DNA from: Smithella sp.
GTDB lineage: Bacteria; Desulfobacterota; Syntrophia; Syntrophales; Smithellaceae
NCBI GenBank assembly: GCA_007244375.1
Contig: SCVW01000032.1
Location: forward strand, 1-37,398
Direction of reading: 5' to 3'
DNA length: 37,398 nucleotides
Positions 1 through 8,938 of the stretch are shown here, piece after piece (position 1 is the stretch's first letter; every line of letters begins with the position of its first letter). The translations under genes and the position numbers were made by a program. Below the pieces are notes generated by a model. It was given only the letters and a program-made list of their open reading frames with translations. It was not told where the DNA came from and ran no database searches.

Positions 1-287
1 ATACAACCGGAAAGTGAAGCTGCATTTTATCAGACCGGGGAAACCGGTGGATAATGCCTTTATGGAAAGTTTCAACGCCCGGCTCAGAGAAGAATGTTTG
101 AACATCAACTGGTTTAGAAGCATAGAACATGCAAGAGAAGTGATTGAAGCATGGCGTATAGATTACAACGAAACCCGGCCGCACAGTACGCTGGGCTTTC
201 TCACGCCAAAGGAATTTGCACAAAAAGAGGAAACTATGTTATTGGAAAACTCTAATTCAAGATGGCACTACAACTGGGGGTAGTCCA
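1..287 (+). mobile_element. IS3-family insertion sequence, right end only
   Basis: The window opens inside an IS3-family element, whose transposase C-terminus ends at 283. The sequence CTGGGGGTAGTCCA at 274-287 overlaps the stop codon. Its reverse complement, TGGACTACCCCCAG, begins with TG and looks like an IS3-type terminal inverted repeat, so the element probably ends at 287. The left end and the target-site duplication lie outside the window, so whether the element is intact cannot be judged. Confidence 0.75.
2..283 (+). CDS. IS3-family transposase (OrfB, integrase core), C-terminal part
   Basis: The reading frame is open from the left edge, so this is the last 93 codons of a longer gene. 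The visible part holds the end of the DDE integrase core: the segment DNAFMESFNARLREECLN carries the third catalytic acidic residue (Glu of MES) with an Arg seven residues later, as expected for IS3 transposases. It is followed by the family's typical W..DYNETRPHSTLGFLTP block. It would carry out strand transfer of the element. The upstream OrfA and first two catalytic Asp residues are outside the window. The gene ends inside the putative right inverted repeat, which is normal for this family. Confidence 0.9.
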   Translation, partial: YNRKVKLHFIRPGKPVDNAFMESFNARLREECLNINWFRSIEHAREVIEAWRIDYNETRPHSTLGFLTPKEFAQKEETMLLENSNSRWHYNWG

Positions 288-307
288 ATATGATCTGAAA
301 TACAATT

Positions 308-355
308 CCGGTAAATTGATAGACATTGATCTAATATATTTACCGGGATTTTTTT
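308..355 (+). terminator. Rho-independent terminator downstream of the IS end
   Basis: CCGGTAAAT (308-316) pairs perfectly with ATTTACCGG (338-346), followed by GAT and a run of T to 355. The polarity suits transcripts running rightward out of the IS or of the gene it interrupted. Confidence 0.6.
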
Positions 356-439
356 ATCATTTGGTTTTCTAATCAGACAGGTTTTAAAAAGATATATGAG
401 TCGAAAATTAGCTTTGTTGAATTTTCGGATGATTATTTT

Positions 440-1741
440 TTACATAAGTTCTCTATATATCTTCCATTCATCACCTATTTTTTTAAGTTCAAGGGTCTTC
501 TTGCCCTTGCTGTTGATCAATGATGAACTGTAATGCTGAATAAATGAAGCTCTGGCCGTATCATTGTTTACTGATGTTTGCAGTTTGTCAATGCGAATAC
601 TAATATTTTCGCTTTTCTGGCGTATCGTAGTTTTAAAGGAGACCCATTCACTCAAGTTCATCCCCCTTGATTGGAAATTTGGGGCATAACAACTACGGTA
701 AGTTCTCATCTTTCCGAGTTTCCAGCTGGACAGCCATTTATTGACCAAATTTTCTATAGCCTCTTTGGAAACTGATTTGTCTTCGGTTTGTTTACTGTTA
801 ACTTGAGCTAAAATTTTGTTGTTCGTTGGAGATGACGTAGCATCGTCGGTGATGTACCATTTATTGTTTATTTTTTCTAATATAAGTTTATTATAAAATC
901 CCTGAAAAGAATAATTGTTGCTGTTAACTGCATAAATCTGATCAAAAATAATTACTGCATTGTTATTTTCCTGCAAAATGGATACATCTCTGGGTTCCAG
1001 GATGAAATGTTGATTTAAATTTGTTAATGCTTTAATTTTATCTTTGAGATCTTCACGTCTCTTGCCCTTGATTTCTGAACCTTGTGCATACAACGAATCA
1101 ATAGTTCTAATGTCCTTTGCGACAAAAGCCTTATGCCATGATGTTAAAATTCTTTCCAATTCATTTTTTAATGGTGGAATCTTATCCTGAGGCACCCATT
1201 TTATAAACTCTGAGATGACGACAGGTGTTTTGTTAAAATAAATGAATTTGGCAAGACGTTTGAGATCGTTATCATGCAGGACCACACAGCCTTTTGATTG
1301 TGTGGGCAGGAGTGTTTTTGTGGTGCCATGAATCCAGATATTATTACCATCTCTGCCTGCTCTTTGATCTGAAATAGTCGGATAATCCAAAGGAAAAGCC
1401 ATAGAACCGTAAATTTCGGGAGGGCCGGGGTTTGTCAGCATTTTTGTCACGAAAAAGATTCCATTGGGAGTTTTTTTGTCGCCGGCAACCTGTTTGGAAC
1501 CGGGATTTTGTCCGGTGGAGCAATGAGCTTCAAATACTTTGGAGAATGTTCCGTTCTTTTGAAAAACATATATCTTTTGATGCTGTTTATCAACGACAAT
1601 AGCGTAACCGGAAGACAGGGAAATTATTGAATCCGGTATTTTTTCGTCGCCGATAGGAATATTTGTGGACGCCGTTATCGGGCACAACAAAAGTAGAAAA
1701 AATAATATTGTGCTGTAAGAAGAAAAACGTTTTTTAATCAT
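440..1741 (-). CDS. L,D-transpeptidase (YkuD) with two C-terminal NTF2-like domains
   Basis: Exported murein L,D-transpeptidase. Numbered from Met at 1741, residues 1-25 form a signal peptide (MIKKRFSSYS then a Leu-rich stretch ending in ITAS). The YkuD domain spans about 43-177, with the GD..TPNG motif, His138 in IWIHG and catalytic Cys152 in SKGCVVL. Such enzymes make 3-3 cross-links or attach proteins to peptidoglycan through an active-site cysteine. Two related ~100-residue segments follow (about 194-300 and 325-433). Each starts with a W-rich helix and ends in a 'KWYI'/'EWKIY' strand, the NTF2-like fold also found at the C-terminus of Cds6-type transpeptidases. An upstream in-frame TTG at 1813 and ATG at 1789 exist, but 1741 is preferred because it puts the signal peptide at the N-terminus, although its SD is weak. 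It is transcribed away from the lipoprotein gene side. Substrate is not known. Confidence 0.88.
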   Translation of the reverse strand: MIKKRFSSYSTILFFLLLLCPITASTNIPIGDEKIPDSIISLSSGYAIVVDKQHQKIYVFQKNGTFSKVFEAHCSTGQNPGSKQVAGDKKTPNGIFFVTKMLTNPGPPEIYGSMAFPLDYPTISDQRAGRDGNNIWIHGTTKTLLPTQSKGCVVLHDNDLKRLAKFIYFNKTPVVISEFIKWVPQDKIPPLKNELERILTSWHKAFVAKDIRTIDSLYAQGSEIKGKRREDLKDKIKALTNLNQHFILEPRDVSILQENNNAVIIFDQIYAVNSNNYSFQGFYNKLILEKINNKWYITDDATSSPTNNKILAQVNSKQTEDKSVSKEAIENLVNKWLSSWKLGKMRTYRSCYAPNFQSRGMNLSEWVSFKTTIRQKSENISIRIDKLQTSVNNDTARASFIQHYSSSLINSKGKKTLELKKIGDEWKIYRELM

Positions 1742-2160
1742 AATACAATTAATCAAATCAATATATTTATTAAAAAGTAATGTTTCCATAGCAAAAACTC
1801 GATAATCATTCAAGACCTTTAATTAAAAAAAGTAAGATTTAGATTTTTGGGCAGATGTCAATAAATAGTTGCTGAAAAAGCGAAGTAAAGAAAAAAGAAA
1901 CAAACGTTTCAATAATTTATTGTGAGACTCAAATTTCAAAAACGAATAACCTAAAGGTCACTATAGGTGTATTGAAATTTGCAAGTCGAATCCCGATTTT
2001 ATCGGGACAAAGCGGAGGGTATAATATTCCGCCCCTCGGGGCGGAATTAATGTCCAGGGCTTGCCTTGGTGTCCATAGCCGTGATTTACTTATTAAGACG
2101 GTTATTCTTATTTTCTAGTATAATTAAACGCGGTAAAAGCGAAAATTATAAGAAAAAACA
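1742..2160. other. Long non-coding spacer with a cluster of three hairpins
   Basis: About 420 bases with no convincing gene lie between the transpeptidase start and the terminator of the lipoprotein gene. It holds three adjacent inverted repeats: TCCCGAT/ATCGGGA (1991-2007, perfect), ATTCCGCCCC/GGGGCGGAAT (2026-2047, perfect 10-bp arms) and CCAGGGC/GCCTTGG (2054-2069, one G-T pair). The GC-rich block stands out from the AT-rich surroundings, as a REP-like or MITE-like repeat would. None is followed by a clear T run. Confidence 0.5.
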
Positions 2161-2176
2161 AAAAAGCCGGCTTTTT
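2152..2176 (-). terminator. Rho-independent terminator of the Ig-like lipoprotein gene
   Basis: AAAAAGCCGGCTTTTT (2161-2176) is a perfect palindrome just beyond the stop codon at 2199. Read on the minus strand it is followed by a T-rich run (complement of the A-rich stretch 2152-2160). Confidence 0.65.
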
Positions 2177-2198
2177 GAAATTGTTTACAGTGTAAAGT

Positions 2199-4178
2199 CT
2201 ACTCGCTCACGGTAATAGGTATTGTAGATGTGAAGCCTCTCGGTGACGTAATAACGACATTCGCACTTCCATTAGGATAATGGACAGGCGTTCCTGCCGA
2301 ACAATCCGCAGTGACTGAAATAGTAATATATGTAGGATCGGTAACATTCGGAACAGGGGAACCGGTAGTTATACTCACGGTTGCTGCGGAAGTTGTCGTG
2401 GTACCATAGGCCTGATAATTTATTGAGCTGTTGCCTATGGCGGCCGTTGTTCCTGCCGGCAAGGGATTTCCATTATTATCCTGCAACAATACATTGAATG
2501 TTTTGCTGCAGGTATTAGACATAGAAAACGTTTGTGTAGTTTCATCTGCGTAAGAGTCGGAAAGAATAATTAGATTTCTGCCTAGTACGTAGTTTATGCT
2601 CCAAGTGGCATCGCAAGTGCCATCTTTGCTTAATCCATCAGCGGGACAAGCCGAAGTTCCCTCTGATGAATAAGGCGCGAAAAACTGTTCACCGGTATTC
2701 CAGTGGTAGTCTTCGTTGGAATCAATATATAAAGTGCCCAGGGTATAAAAAGTTTCTCCTGTATCATATGTGTTATTGCCGTTGTCATCGATAAAACTTT
2801 CCTCACCTACCGCGTAAGCAAGAACGATCACCCTGCCGCTTGCAGGTAATGGATTACCACTTAAGAAAGTAACACTGCATTTGCCGTCAGTGATTTCGCA
2901 TGACCCGGGAGTAATTCCGCCTCCTTCAGAAACAAAGCTGACTGCTGTTTCGTCAGGTACGGAATTACCAAGGCGATCAAAGGCGTAAACAGTTAAAGTT
3001 GACGGCACACCGGCATATCCCCACCCTTCGATATTGTGAGTTTGCACGGCAAGTGTGAAACGGTTCTGTGAAGGCAATCCGGTAGTAATAACCAGCTTGT
3101 TGGACTGACTTTTAATTGCCGGATCACTGCTCAATGTTGCCACAACCCACACGGGAGTAGGTACCGTACCTGAAGTAACCATGGTCGTAACAGTTCCATC
3201 GCCGGCGGATATCGCAGAAGATGGAGAAAAAGAGACCCCGCCTGGAATAGTGGACGGCAATAAACTGAAATTTACAGCTTCTCCTGCCTTTCCTTTATTA
3301 CTGTTATCTACCACTTTGAAGGTAACCAAAGAACTTTGCGGCAATGCCGCAGAACCCGTTCCCTTAATTCCAATTGTTTCCGGCTCAGCCGATACAAATT
3401 GAATATTGCTGACCAAAGTAGGTTCAACGGTTATGTTTGCGGCGGAAGTAGCACCTGTAGTTACAGATGCCGTTATTGTATCTATAATTGCGGTAGATCC
3501 GGATGCGCAGCCATTGTCCTTATACGTGGAGATTGCCGTACCCGCTGAACTTGTTACCGGAGTGGAAATAGTAGCTTTCCCGGCCTGGAAGCACGGAGAA
3601 TCGAAAGTAACGGAAACAGGGACTGACGCAGGTGAACCGTTTATTAATACTGGTACGCTTAAACTGCTGGTGCCGTAAGCGGAAATTGGTGTTGTACCTA
3701 CTGTAAGCGTACCGAGAGTAACTGAGGCTCCGCCTACGGATATGCCGACCGGATTGCTTGTAACGGATGTAGATGTTTCGTTAATTATAATTGGCGCGGA
3801 TGCTGTAATATTGGTAGCGCCTGCGGAACTGACGCTTGTTGCATTCACTGTTACAGAGGCAACGCCGCTTGCATTAGTCAATGCTGTTGCCGAAGTTGGA
3901 GTAAATACAACCAATCCACTATCTGCTGAAAAAGTAACGACTGCACCCTGTATTGCCGTGCCGCCGGCATTTCTTACTGTTGCAGTGGCCGTCACAGGTG
4001 TTCCGTATGTTACATTTGGAACACTTAAAGAAATAGTGGGAGATGATGTTGTTCCGCCGGTGCCGGCATCTGTGCTGCTATCTGCACTGTTGCCGCAGGC
4101 AGTAACGGAGCCAAGAAGGGCAAGACAAATCAATAGTAATAACAATTGCAGGAATCTTACTTTAATAAATTTTGTCAT
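2199..4178 (-). CDS. Large Ig-like (BIG_1/invasin-type) lipoprotein
   Basis: A 659-residue exported lipoprotein. The N-terminus has basic residues, a Leu-rich core and the lipobox SVTAC, so Cys28 is the predicted lipidation site, followed by a Ser/Thr/Gly-rich linker. The body is made of Ig-like beta modules, at least four: about 48-140, 150-250, 258-365 and 370-475. They carry the bacterial Ig-like 1 signature of repeated 'G.P....VTF', 'T..SG.A.V.V' and 'TNI.A' strands. The C-terminal ~180 residues contain acidic segments such as DNNGNNTYDTGE and DSNEDYHWNTGE that resemble Ca-binding loops. Start ATG at 4178 has AAGGAG seven bases upstream. It is divergent from the pilus operon across a 134-base gap, so it could be a surface adhesin co-regulated with the pilus; this is inference. 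No catalytic domain is visible. Confidence 0.82.
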   Translation of the reverse strand: MTKFIKVRFLQLLLLLICLALLGSVTACGNSADSSTDAGTGGTTSSPTISLSVPNVTYGTPVTATATVRNAGGTAIQGAVVTFSADSGLVVFTPTSATALTNASGVASVTVNATSVSSAGATNITASAPIIINETSTSVTSNPVGISVGGASVTLGTLTVGTTPISAYGTSSLSVPVLINGSPASVPVSVTFDSPCFQAGKATISTPVTSSAGTAISTYKDNGCASGSTAIIDTITASVTTGATSAANITVEPTLVSNIQFVSAEPETIGIKGTGSAALPQSSLVTFKVVDNSNKGKAGEAVNFSLLPSTIPGGVSFSPSSAISAGDGTVTTMVTSGTVPTPVWVVATLSSDPAIKSQSNKLVITTGLPSQNRFTLAVQTHNIEGWGYAGVPSTLTVYAFDRLGNSVPDETAVSFVSEGGGITPGSCEITDGKCSVTFLSGNPLPASGRVIVLAYAVGEESFIDDNGNNTYDTGETFYTLGTLYIDSNEDYHWNTGEQFFAPYSSEGTSACPADGLSKDGTCDATWSINYVLGRNLIILSDSYADETTQTFSMSNTCSKTFNVLLQDNNGNPLPAGTTAAIGNSSINYQAYGTTTTSAATVSITTGSPVPNVTDPTYITISVTADCSAGTPVHYPNGSANVVITSPRGFTSTIPITVSE

Positions 4179-4223
4179 TTTACGCTCCTTTTCCTGACAT
4201 TAGAAACGATGCTTTTTTATAGG

Positions 4224-4252
4224 TTGGGATTTTTTAACAGAAATTTTATATT
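4224..4252 (+). promoter_or_regulatory. Candidate sigma-70 promoter of the pilus assembly operon
   Basis: TTGGGA (4224-4229) and TATATT (4247-4252) are separated by exactly 17 bases. They lie about 60 bases ahead of the TTG start of the first pilus gene. Match to consensus is 4/6 and 5/6. The region is AT-rich, so chance matches are possible. Confidence 0.4.
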
Positions 4253-4312
4253 ATTTCCTTGCAATAATATAAAAAGATTGATAAAAAAAATAGATAATAA
4301 TAGGAGGTTTTA

Positions 4313-6160
4313 TTGTCTGAGATAAATAAAGACATAAACTCAACAGAAAAACTTCTTAATGCTATACGCAGAAAAGATGAAAAATCTTTCACATTATTGC
4401 AAAGACCAGAAGCTGCTTTTTCTGGAAAAAAGCCGCCCCAAAAAATTAAATTAACTTTTCCCAAACGTTTTTCAAACAAAAAAAATTATACAGTCGGTGT
4501 TGATATCGGCAGGGAATTTATTCGCTTGGTTAAGACTACCAAAGGTCTTGGCGATAAGTCGGTTTTAGTTGATCAGAGAATCGTCAAGTTCGGTCCTCAG
4601 ATATCTAAAGATTCATCGGAGTTCATTGCACTTTTAAAATCTTCTTTGGTTGCTTTTTGTGGTCCGCTGGCGAATTGTGATATTTGGACAAATGTATCGA
4701 CAAGTGATGTTAATGTCTATTACATTAAAGTTCCGCGTGTACCCAAAAAACAGCTGGAAAATGTAGTATATTGGACGGCGAAAAAAGAAGGTTACATTGA
4801 TGATGAAAAATCGGTTTTTGATTTTGAAATACAAAATGAGATAGTTGAAAAAGTTAATCCCAAATATTCCGTTATGGTTTATACCGCGCCCAAAGCGGAA
4901 ATTGAAAAAATTAAAACTTTGTTTTCTGATATTGGAATAGATCTGGCCGGAATTACAATAATTTCATTTGCAATACAAAATATTTTTCGATCCAGATGGA
5001 TGCCGGCAATTAAAGAGGTTTTTGTCAGTTTATATATCGGCAATGATTTCTCCCGTATCGATGTTTTCAATAAAGAAAATCTGGTAATGACCCGCAGCAT
5101 CAAAACCGGTAACAGCAGCATGGTGGAAGCAATAGTCGAGTCCGTCCTGGAAAAAACAGGAAATGTAAGGCTAAGAAATGATGAAGCAAAAAAAATTCTA
5201 TGCAGTCTGAGTCCTGATTCGGAAGAACTAAAAGATACAGATTTCGGTTACGATTTTAAAAAAGAAGAGATATTGGAGATGATTTTTCCGGTATGGGAAA
5301 GGTTGGCTCGCCAGGTAGATATGACTTTGAAACATTACACATCTACCAGCGAAAATAAAAAAATTGAAAAAATTTACATATTATCGTCGATTAATATTTA
5401 TAATTCTGTTCGGGACTACCTGAGTGATCAACTGGAAATAAAGACAGAGTTCTTTGACCCTTTCAAGCAGCAGACGATTCCGTCTTCTGTCGAGTCTTTA
5501 AATATTTCTGAGAGAATATTTCTGGCTCCTGCCCTTGGTCTTTCCTTGTCGGATAATAAACATACTCCTAATGCTATTTTTACTTATTATGAAAAAGATA
5601 AGGAAATAAATATAAAAAGAATCAATAAAATAACTTTCTTGTCCTTTCTGGCAGCTCTATTTGTTTGTCTTTTCTTAATAGTCTATCAAGGCTTCCAAAT
5701 AAATTCTGTTACAAAACAACAGGAAAAACTGAGGAAGGATTTGGCATTTTTTAATCCGCTTTTGTCGATTGATACGGTTTCTAAAGTTGCCAATGAAGTG
5801 AAAATGAAAAGAAAAATTGCCCGTCAATACGCGCAGAGATATTTGGGAATGGCGGTGATTGGAGAAGTATCTGATATTACACCACCCGACATTCATCTAA
5901 TCAGTCTTAAAATAGCTGAAGAAAAAACTTTGCCCAAAGCCGATGAAAAAGCATCAAGGGAAGCCGATAAAGGTACAGAGGTTATAATTCAAGGAGTTAT
6001 TTCAGGACCGAGAAATATGCTTGATTCAAATTTATCCCAGTATGTGATGAAACTGGAAAATTCACCAATGTTGAGTCATGTATCGATTCAAAAAAACAGC
6101 ATTGAAACATTTAAGAAAAATGAAATCCTGCATTTTATCTTGAGTGCTAAAATAGGTTAG
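4313..6160 (+). CDS. MshI-like pilus assembly protein, PilM and PilN domains fused
   Basis: A 615-residue inner-membrane platform protein of a type IV (MSHA-type) pilus. Residues ~60-400 are a PilM-like actin-fold domain with the phosphate-binding motif YTVGVDIG at its start. A single membrane helix follows at about 439-460, then a coiled-coil start (KQQEKLRKDL) and a periplasmic PilN-like ferredoxin-fold region to the end. In most systems PilM (cytoplasmic) and PilN (membrane) are separate and bind through the PilN N-terminus; here they are joined. The start is TTG at 4313, with AGGAGG five bases upstream. The ~55-residue N-terminal extension rich in Lys/Arg has no assigned role. It is first in the assembly operon; the next gene begins 5 bases after its stop. 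Confidence 0.85.
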   Translation: MSEINKDINSTEKLLNAIRRKDEKSFTLLQRPEAAFSGKKPPQKIKLTFPKRFSNKKNYTVGVDIGREFIRLVKTTKGLGDKSVLVDQRIVKFGPQISKDSSEFIALLKSSLVAFCGPLANCDIWTNVSTSDVNVYYIKVPRVPKKQLENVVYWTAKKEGYIDDEKSVFDFEIQNEIVEKVNPKYSVMVYTAPKAEIEKIKTLFSDIGIDLAGITIISFAIQNIFRSRWMPAIKEVFVSLYIGNDFSRIDVFNKENLVMTRSIKTGNSSMVEAIVESVLEKTGNVRLRNDEAKKILCSLSPDSEELKDTDFGYDFKKEEILEMIFPVWERLARQVDMTLKHYTSTSENKKIEKIYILSSINIYNSVRDYLSDQLEIKTEFFDPFKQQTIPSSVESLNISERIFLAPALGLSLSDNKHTPNAIFTYYEKDKEINIKRINKITFLSFLAALFVCLFLIVYQGFQINSVTKQQEKLRKDLAFFNPLLSIDTVSKVANEVKMKRKIARQYAQRYLGMAVIGEVSDITPPDIHLISLKIAEEKTLPKADEKASREADKGTEVIIQGVISGPRNMLDSNLSQYVMKLENSPMLSHVSIQKNSIETFKKNEILHFILSAKIG

Positions 6161-6165
6161 TCACG

Positions 6166-6711
6166 ATGAAGAAGTTAAATATTAAAGGATTGAATATTAA
6201 CGTAGATCCGAAAAATTTTTGGTACATTGTAATTTATGGAGGAATCTTATTCCTCGTTGCTCTTGTGGTGATTTTCTTTTATAAATATAATTATTCTCTG
6301 ATTAAAGAGAATCAGGAATTGAAATATAAAATTGAAGAGCAAAGAGAATTAGGACCGGTGTATTTAAATTTGCTCAAAAGCGCTGATGATAAAAAAATAC
6401 ATATTTTCGCCATTCCTGAAAAAACGGCAATACCTCGTTCAGAGGCCGGAAAATTTCAGGATGATTTCAGGACGATAGCAGGAAAAGCCGGATTAACGAT
6501 AGTATCTTTTTCGCCGGAGCTAGGAACAATAGCCGGCTCTTCCGCATCTTTTCTACACAATATTTCACTGAAAGGGGAATTCGCAAATTTTCGAAAAATG
6601 TTGATCGGATTGGGGGCTATTCCTTATTTGGATAAGATTGAGGAAATCGATATTCAACAGCAACCATATTCCATGGAATTGAGAATGAAGGTTCGGATAG
6701 CGATTAAGTAG
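6166..6711 (+). CDS. MshJ/PilO-like pilus assembly protein
   Basis: A 181-residue bitopic protein: short cytoplasmic N-terminus, one membrane helix at about 18-40, a coiled coil (about 43-62) and a small alpha/beta periplasmic domain. This is the PilO/GspM layout, where the protein pairs with PilN in the inner-membrane ring. Sequence similarity within this family is low, so the call rests on architecture, size and position between the PilM-PilN fusion and the PilP-like protein. The ATG lies 5 bases after the upstream stop, implying translational coupling. Confidence 0.75.
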   Translation: MKKLNIKGLNINVDPKNFWYIVIYGGILFLVALVVIFFYKYNYSLIKENQELKYKIEEQRELGPVYLNLLKSADDKKIHIFAIPEKTAIPRSEAGKFQDDFRTIAGKAGLTIVSFSPELGTIAGSSASFLHNISLKGEFANFRKMLIGLGAIPYLDKIEEIDIQQQPYSMELRMKVRIAIK

Positions 6712-6731
6712 TTAACGGGCAAAATAAATTT

Positions 6732-7232
6732 ATGGGTAAGTTAAAAAAAAGAGAAATTATAATTCTGGTAATTGCCGGTTTATTTGTTTTATATGCAGGC
6801 TATGAATTCTTGATTGCCCGTCCAGCAGATAAAAAAGTCGAAACGGGCGCCAATGTCGATTCTGTGAAAAAAAACGATTCGTTAAGAGAACTTACAGATG
6901 ATTTAAACAAAGATAACTTAACCGGTTTTGATATATATGTGGTTAAAAGAATAGAATCTGATTGGAATAAAGATCCTTTCTGGAAGAGAAATCTATATAA
7001 AGAGTGGGCGGCTAAAGAAAATGCTGACAAAGGTAGTGTCACAGCAAAAATAATTTATTCCGGTTATGTGGATTCCGGAAAAAATAAAATGGCGGTTATT
7101 AACGGTTTGGAATACAGAATAGGGGAACAATTAGAAATGGAAGGGTATTTCTTAAGGCAGATTACACCTTCTAAAGTTATTATCTTTAATAAAAATACCG
7201 GAGACAGAGAAGAAATTCCCCTGCAAGAATAA
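6732..7232 (+). CDS. MshK/PilP-like pilus assembly protein
   Basis: A 166-residue protein with an N-terminal membrane helix (about 8-24) and a periplasmic part. The last ~65 residues (from KIIYSGYVDS through AVINGLEYRIGEQL to the C-terminus) have the small beta-sandwich pattern of PilP/GspC homology-region domains, which link the inner-membrane ring to the secretin. The position directly before the secretin gene fits this. Family-level identity is weak by eye; size and context carry much of the call. Confidence 0.7.
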   Translation: MGKLKKREIIILVIAGLFVLYAGYEFLIARPADKKVETGANVDSVKKNDSLRELTDDLNKDNLTGFDIYVVKRIESDWNKDPFWKRNLYKEWAAKENADKGSVTAKIIYSGYVDSGKNKMAVINGLEYRIGEQLEMEGYFLRQITPSKVIIFNKNTGDREEIPLQE

Positions 7233-7256
7233 AAATTTCCATTGGAGGTTGTCGAT

Positions 7257-8801
7257 TTGAAATACTCTGCAAGAAATAAAAAAATCGTTATATTAAATCT
7301 CGCTCTTTTCGTACTGATATTTTTGTTTGGCTGTGCTGATGTACTTAAAAGTGAGAAAAAGGACACTTTTTTCGATAAGTGGAGCACTCTGGCCGAAAAA
7401 TCCCAGGGGCACTCTCCGTCCGCCGAGCCCAAGAAAATTTCAATTGAGGCAAAACAGGCATCTGTTCCAGTGGCTGCAGCAGCAGTAAAGAAATTACCCA
7501 CTGATAGAATTAATCTGACTATGCGTCAGGCTGAGCTTAAGGCAGTGTTGAGGGCTATGGCGAAGTCTGTTAATTTGAACCTCCTGGTTAAAAATGAGTT
7601 AAAGGGTGAGATTAGCGTAGATTTCCGTGGCGTTCCCTGGGATTCTGCATTTACCGGTTTATTGCGCACATATAATTTATCTTATGTATGGGAAGGCAAT
7701 GTAATCAGAATACTGACTAGTGAAGACGTTAAGCTGGACTTGGAGAGGAAACAGCAGCTGCGTGATACTCAGTGGGTTGAATCGCTCTTGGATCCGGTAG
7801 TGGTAAATATAAACTATGCCGATACCAAAAAGCTTGCAGAAACAGTTCAGGATTTACTTACAAAAGATAAGGATAATAAACCGCGGGGTTCAATTAAGGT
7901 TGATGAACACACCAATTCTCTGGTTATTTCGGCTTTGCGTGATGATCTGACCAAGATAATGCCTGTTATTGAGAAATTGGATAAACCTACTCCCCAGATT
8001 TTAATAAAAGCTAATATCGTGGAGACAACAAAGGGCGTTGCCCGTGATTTGGGAGTTATGTGGGGGGGCTATAATAAAGGATCTAATATTTCCGGCAATA
8101 ATGATTTGATCATAACAGGAGGCGGCACTAGAACGAGTTCGACATCAGAAATTTACCCGATAGCCAGTGGACCTGTATCTATTGGAGGTACAGGATTTGG
8201 TGTGAATTTTCAGGCGGATAATCTCACTTCAGCGGCATCTTCTTCGTTGGCTCTTCTTTTTGGTAAGATAAGCGGAAATTATCTGGAAGTACAACTCCAG
8301 GCACTTCAACAGGACAATAAATTAAATATCTTATCTAGTCCATCCATAACAACTTTGGATAACCAGGAAGCCTTCACCGAAAATGGTGAAAGGGTTCCAT
8401 TTGTAACGCTCCAGACATCTCAGGGCAGCGCACCTACTCAAACCACCAGTTTTGAAGATGTTTTGTTACGTTTACAAATTAAGCCTCATGTAATTGACGG
8501 TAAAAATTTGAAAATGGAAATTACAGTCAAAAAAGATGAAGTGGATATGACACGAAAATCATCGCTGGGAGATCCTTATATTATAAAGAAGCAAACAAAA
8601 ACGATATTGATTGTTGAGGATGGTGAAACTATTGTTATTTCAGGATTAACCAAGCAAACAAAATCCGATGCCGGTAATGGTGTGCCCTGGTTAAAAGATA
8701 TTCCTGTATTGGGTTGGGCTTTCAAGTCTGATAGTAAAAGCGATAAAATGGAAGAGGTTCTTATATTTATTACTCCTCATATATTGCCGGTAGTAAAGTA
8801 A
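7257..8801 (+). CDS. mshL: MSHA/type IV pilus secretin (MshL/PilQ-like), lipoprotein
   Basis: Outer-membrane secretin through which the pilus exits. From the TTG at 7257 the protein starts MKYSARNKK and has a hydrophobic signal ending in LFGC, a good lipobox, so it is a lipoprotein of 514 residues. After a linker come an STN domain (LTMRQAELKAVLRAMAKS...), a secretin N1 domain (NYADTKKLAETVQDLL ... EHTNSLVISA) and the C-terminal secretin barrel with VPFVTLQT, GETIVISGL and the terminal VLIFITPHIL. The frame extends upstream to a TTG at 7242, but the SD GGAGG (7244-7248) lies inside that extension and sits eight bases before 7257, so 7257 is the likely start. Its length is near that of MshL rather than longer PilQ with AMIN domains. 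Confidence 0.92.
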   Translation: MKYSARNKKIVILNLALFVLIFLFGCADVLKSEKKDTFFDKWSTLAEKSQGHSPSAEPKKISIEAKQASVPVAAAAVKKLPTDRINLTMRQAELKAVLRAMAKSVNLNLLVKNELKGEISVDFRGVPWDSAFTGLLRTYNLSYVWEGNVIRILTSEDVKLDLERKQQLRDTQWVESLLDPVVVNINYADTKKLAETVQDLLTKDKDNKPRGSIKVDEHTNSLVISALRDDLTKIMPVIEKLDKPTPQILIKANIVETTKGVARDLGVMWGGYNKGSNISGNNDLIITGGGTRTSSTSEIYPIASGPVSIGGTGFGVNFQADNLTSAASSSLALLFGKISGNYLEVQLQALQQDNKLNILSSPSITTLDNQEAFTENGERVPFVTLQTSQGSAPTQTTSFEDVLLRLQIKPHVIDGKNLKMEITVKKDEVDMTRKSSLGDPYIIKKQTKTILIVEDGETIVISGLTKQTKSDAGNGVPWLKDIPVLGWAFKSDSKSDKMEEVLIFITPHILPVVK

Positions 8802-8938
8802 GCAATAGGAATTTATACAGGTTTGGGATTATATAAAAGAAATTAAATAGAATTAAGATTGTCATTGCCACATCTAAAATTAAAACGGGGTTGGACTGTA
8901 AAGAACAAAGATAAGATAAATCAAGATGGCATCTAAAA

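Noticed and set aside
3742-4197. 151-codon plus-strand frame opposite the Ig-like lipoprotein
   Set aside because: It mirrors the Thr/Ala/Val-rich repeats on the other strand; the minus-strand gene has a lipobox and a good SD.
4250-4265. CCTTGCA before the pilus operon as a -12 box
   Set aside because: There is no GG-containing -24 element at the required distance.
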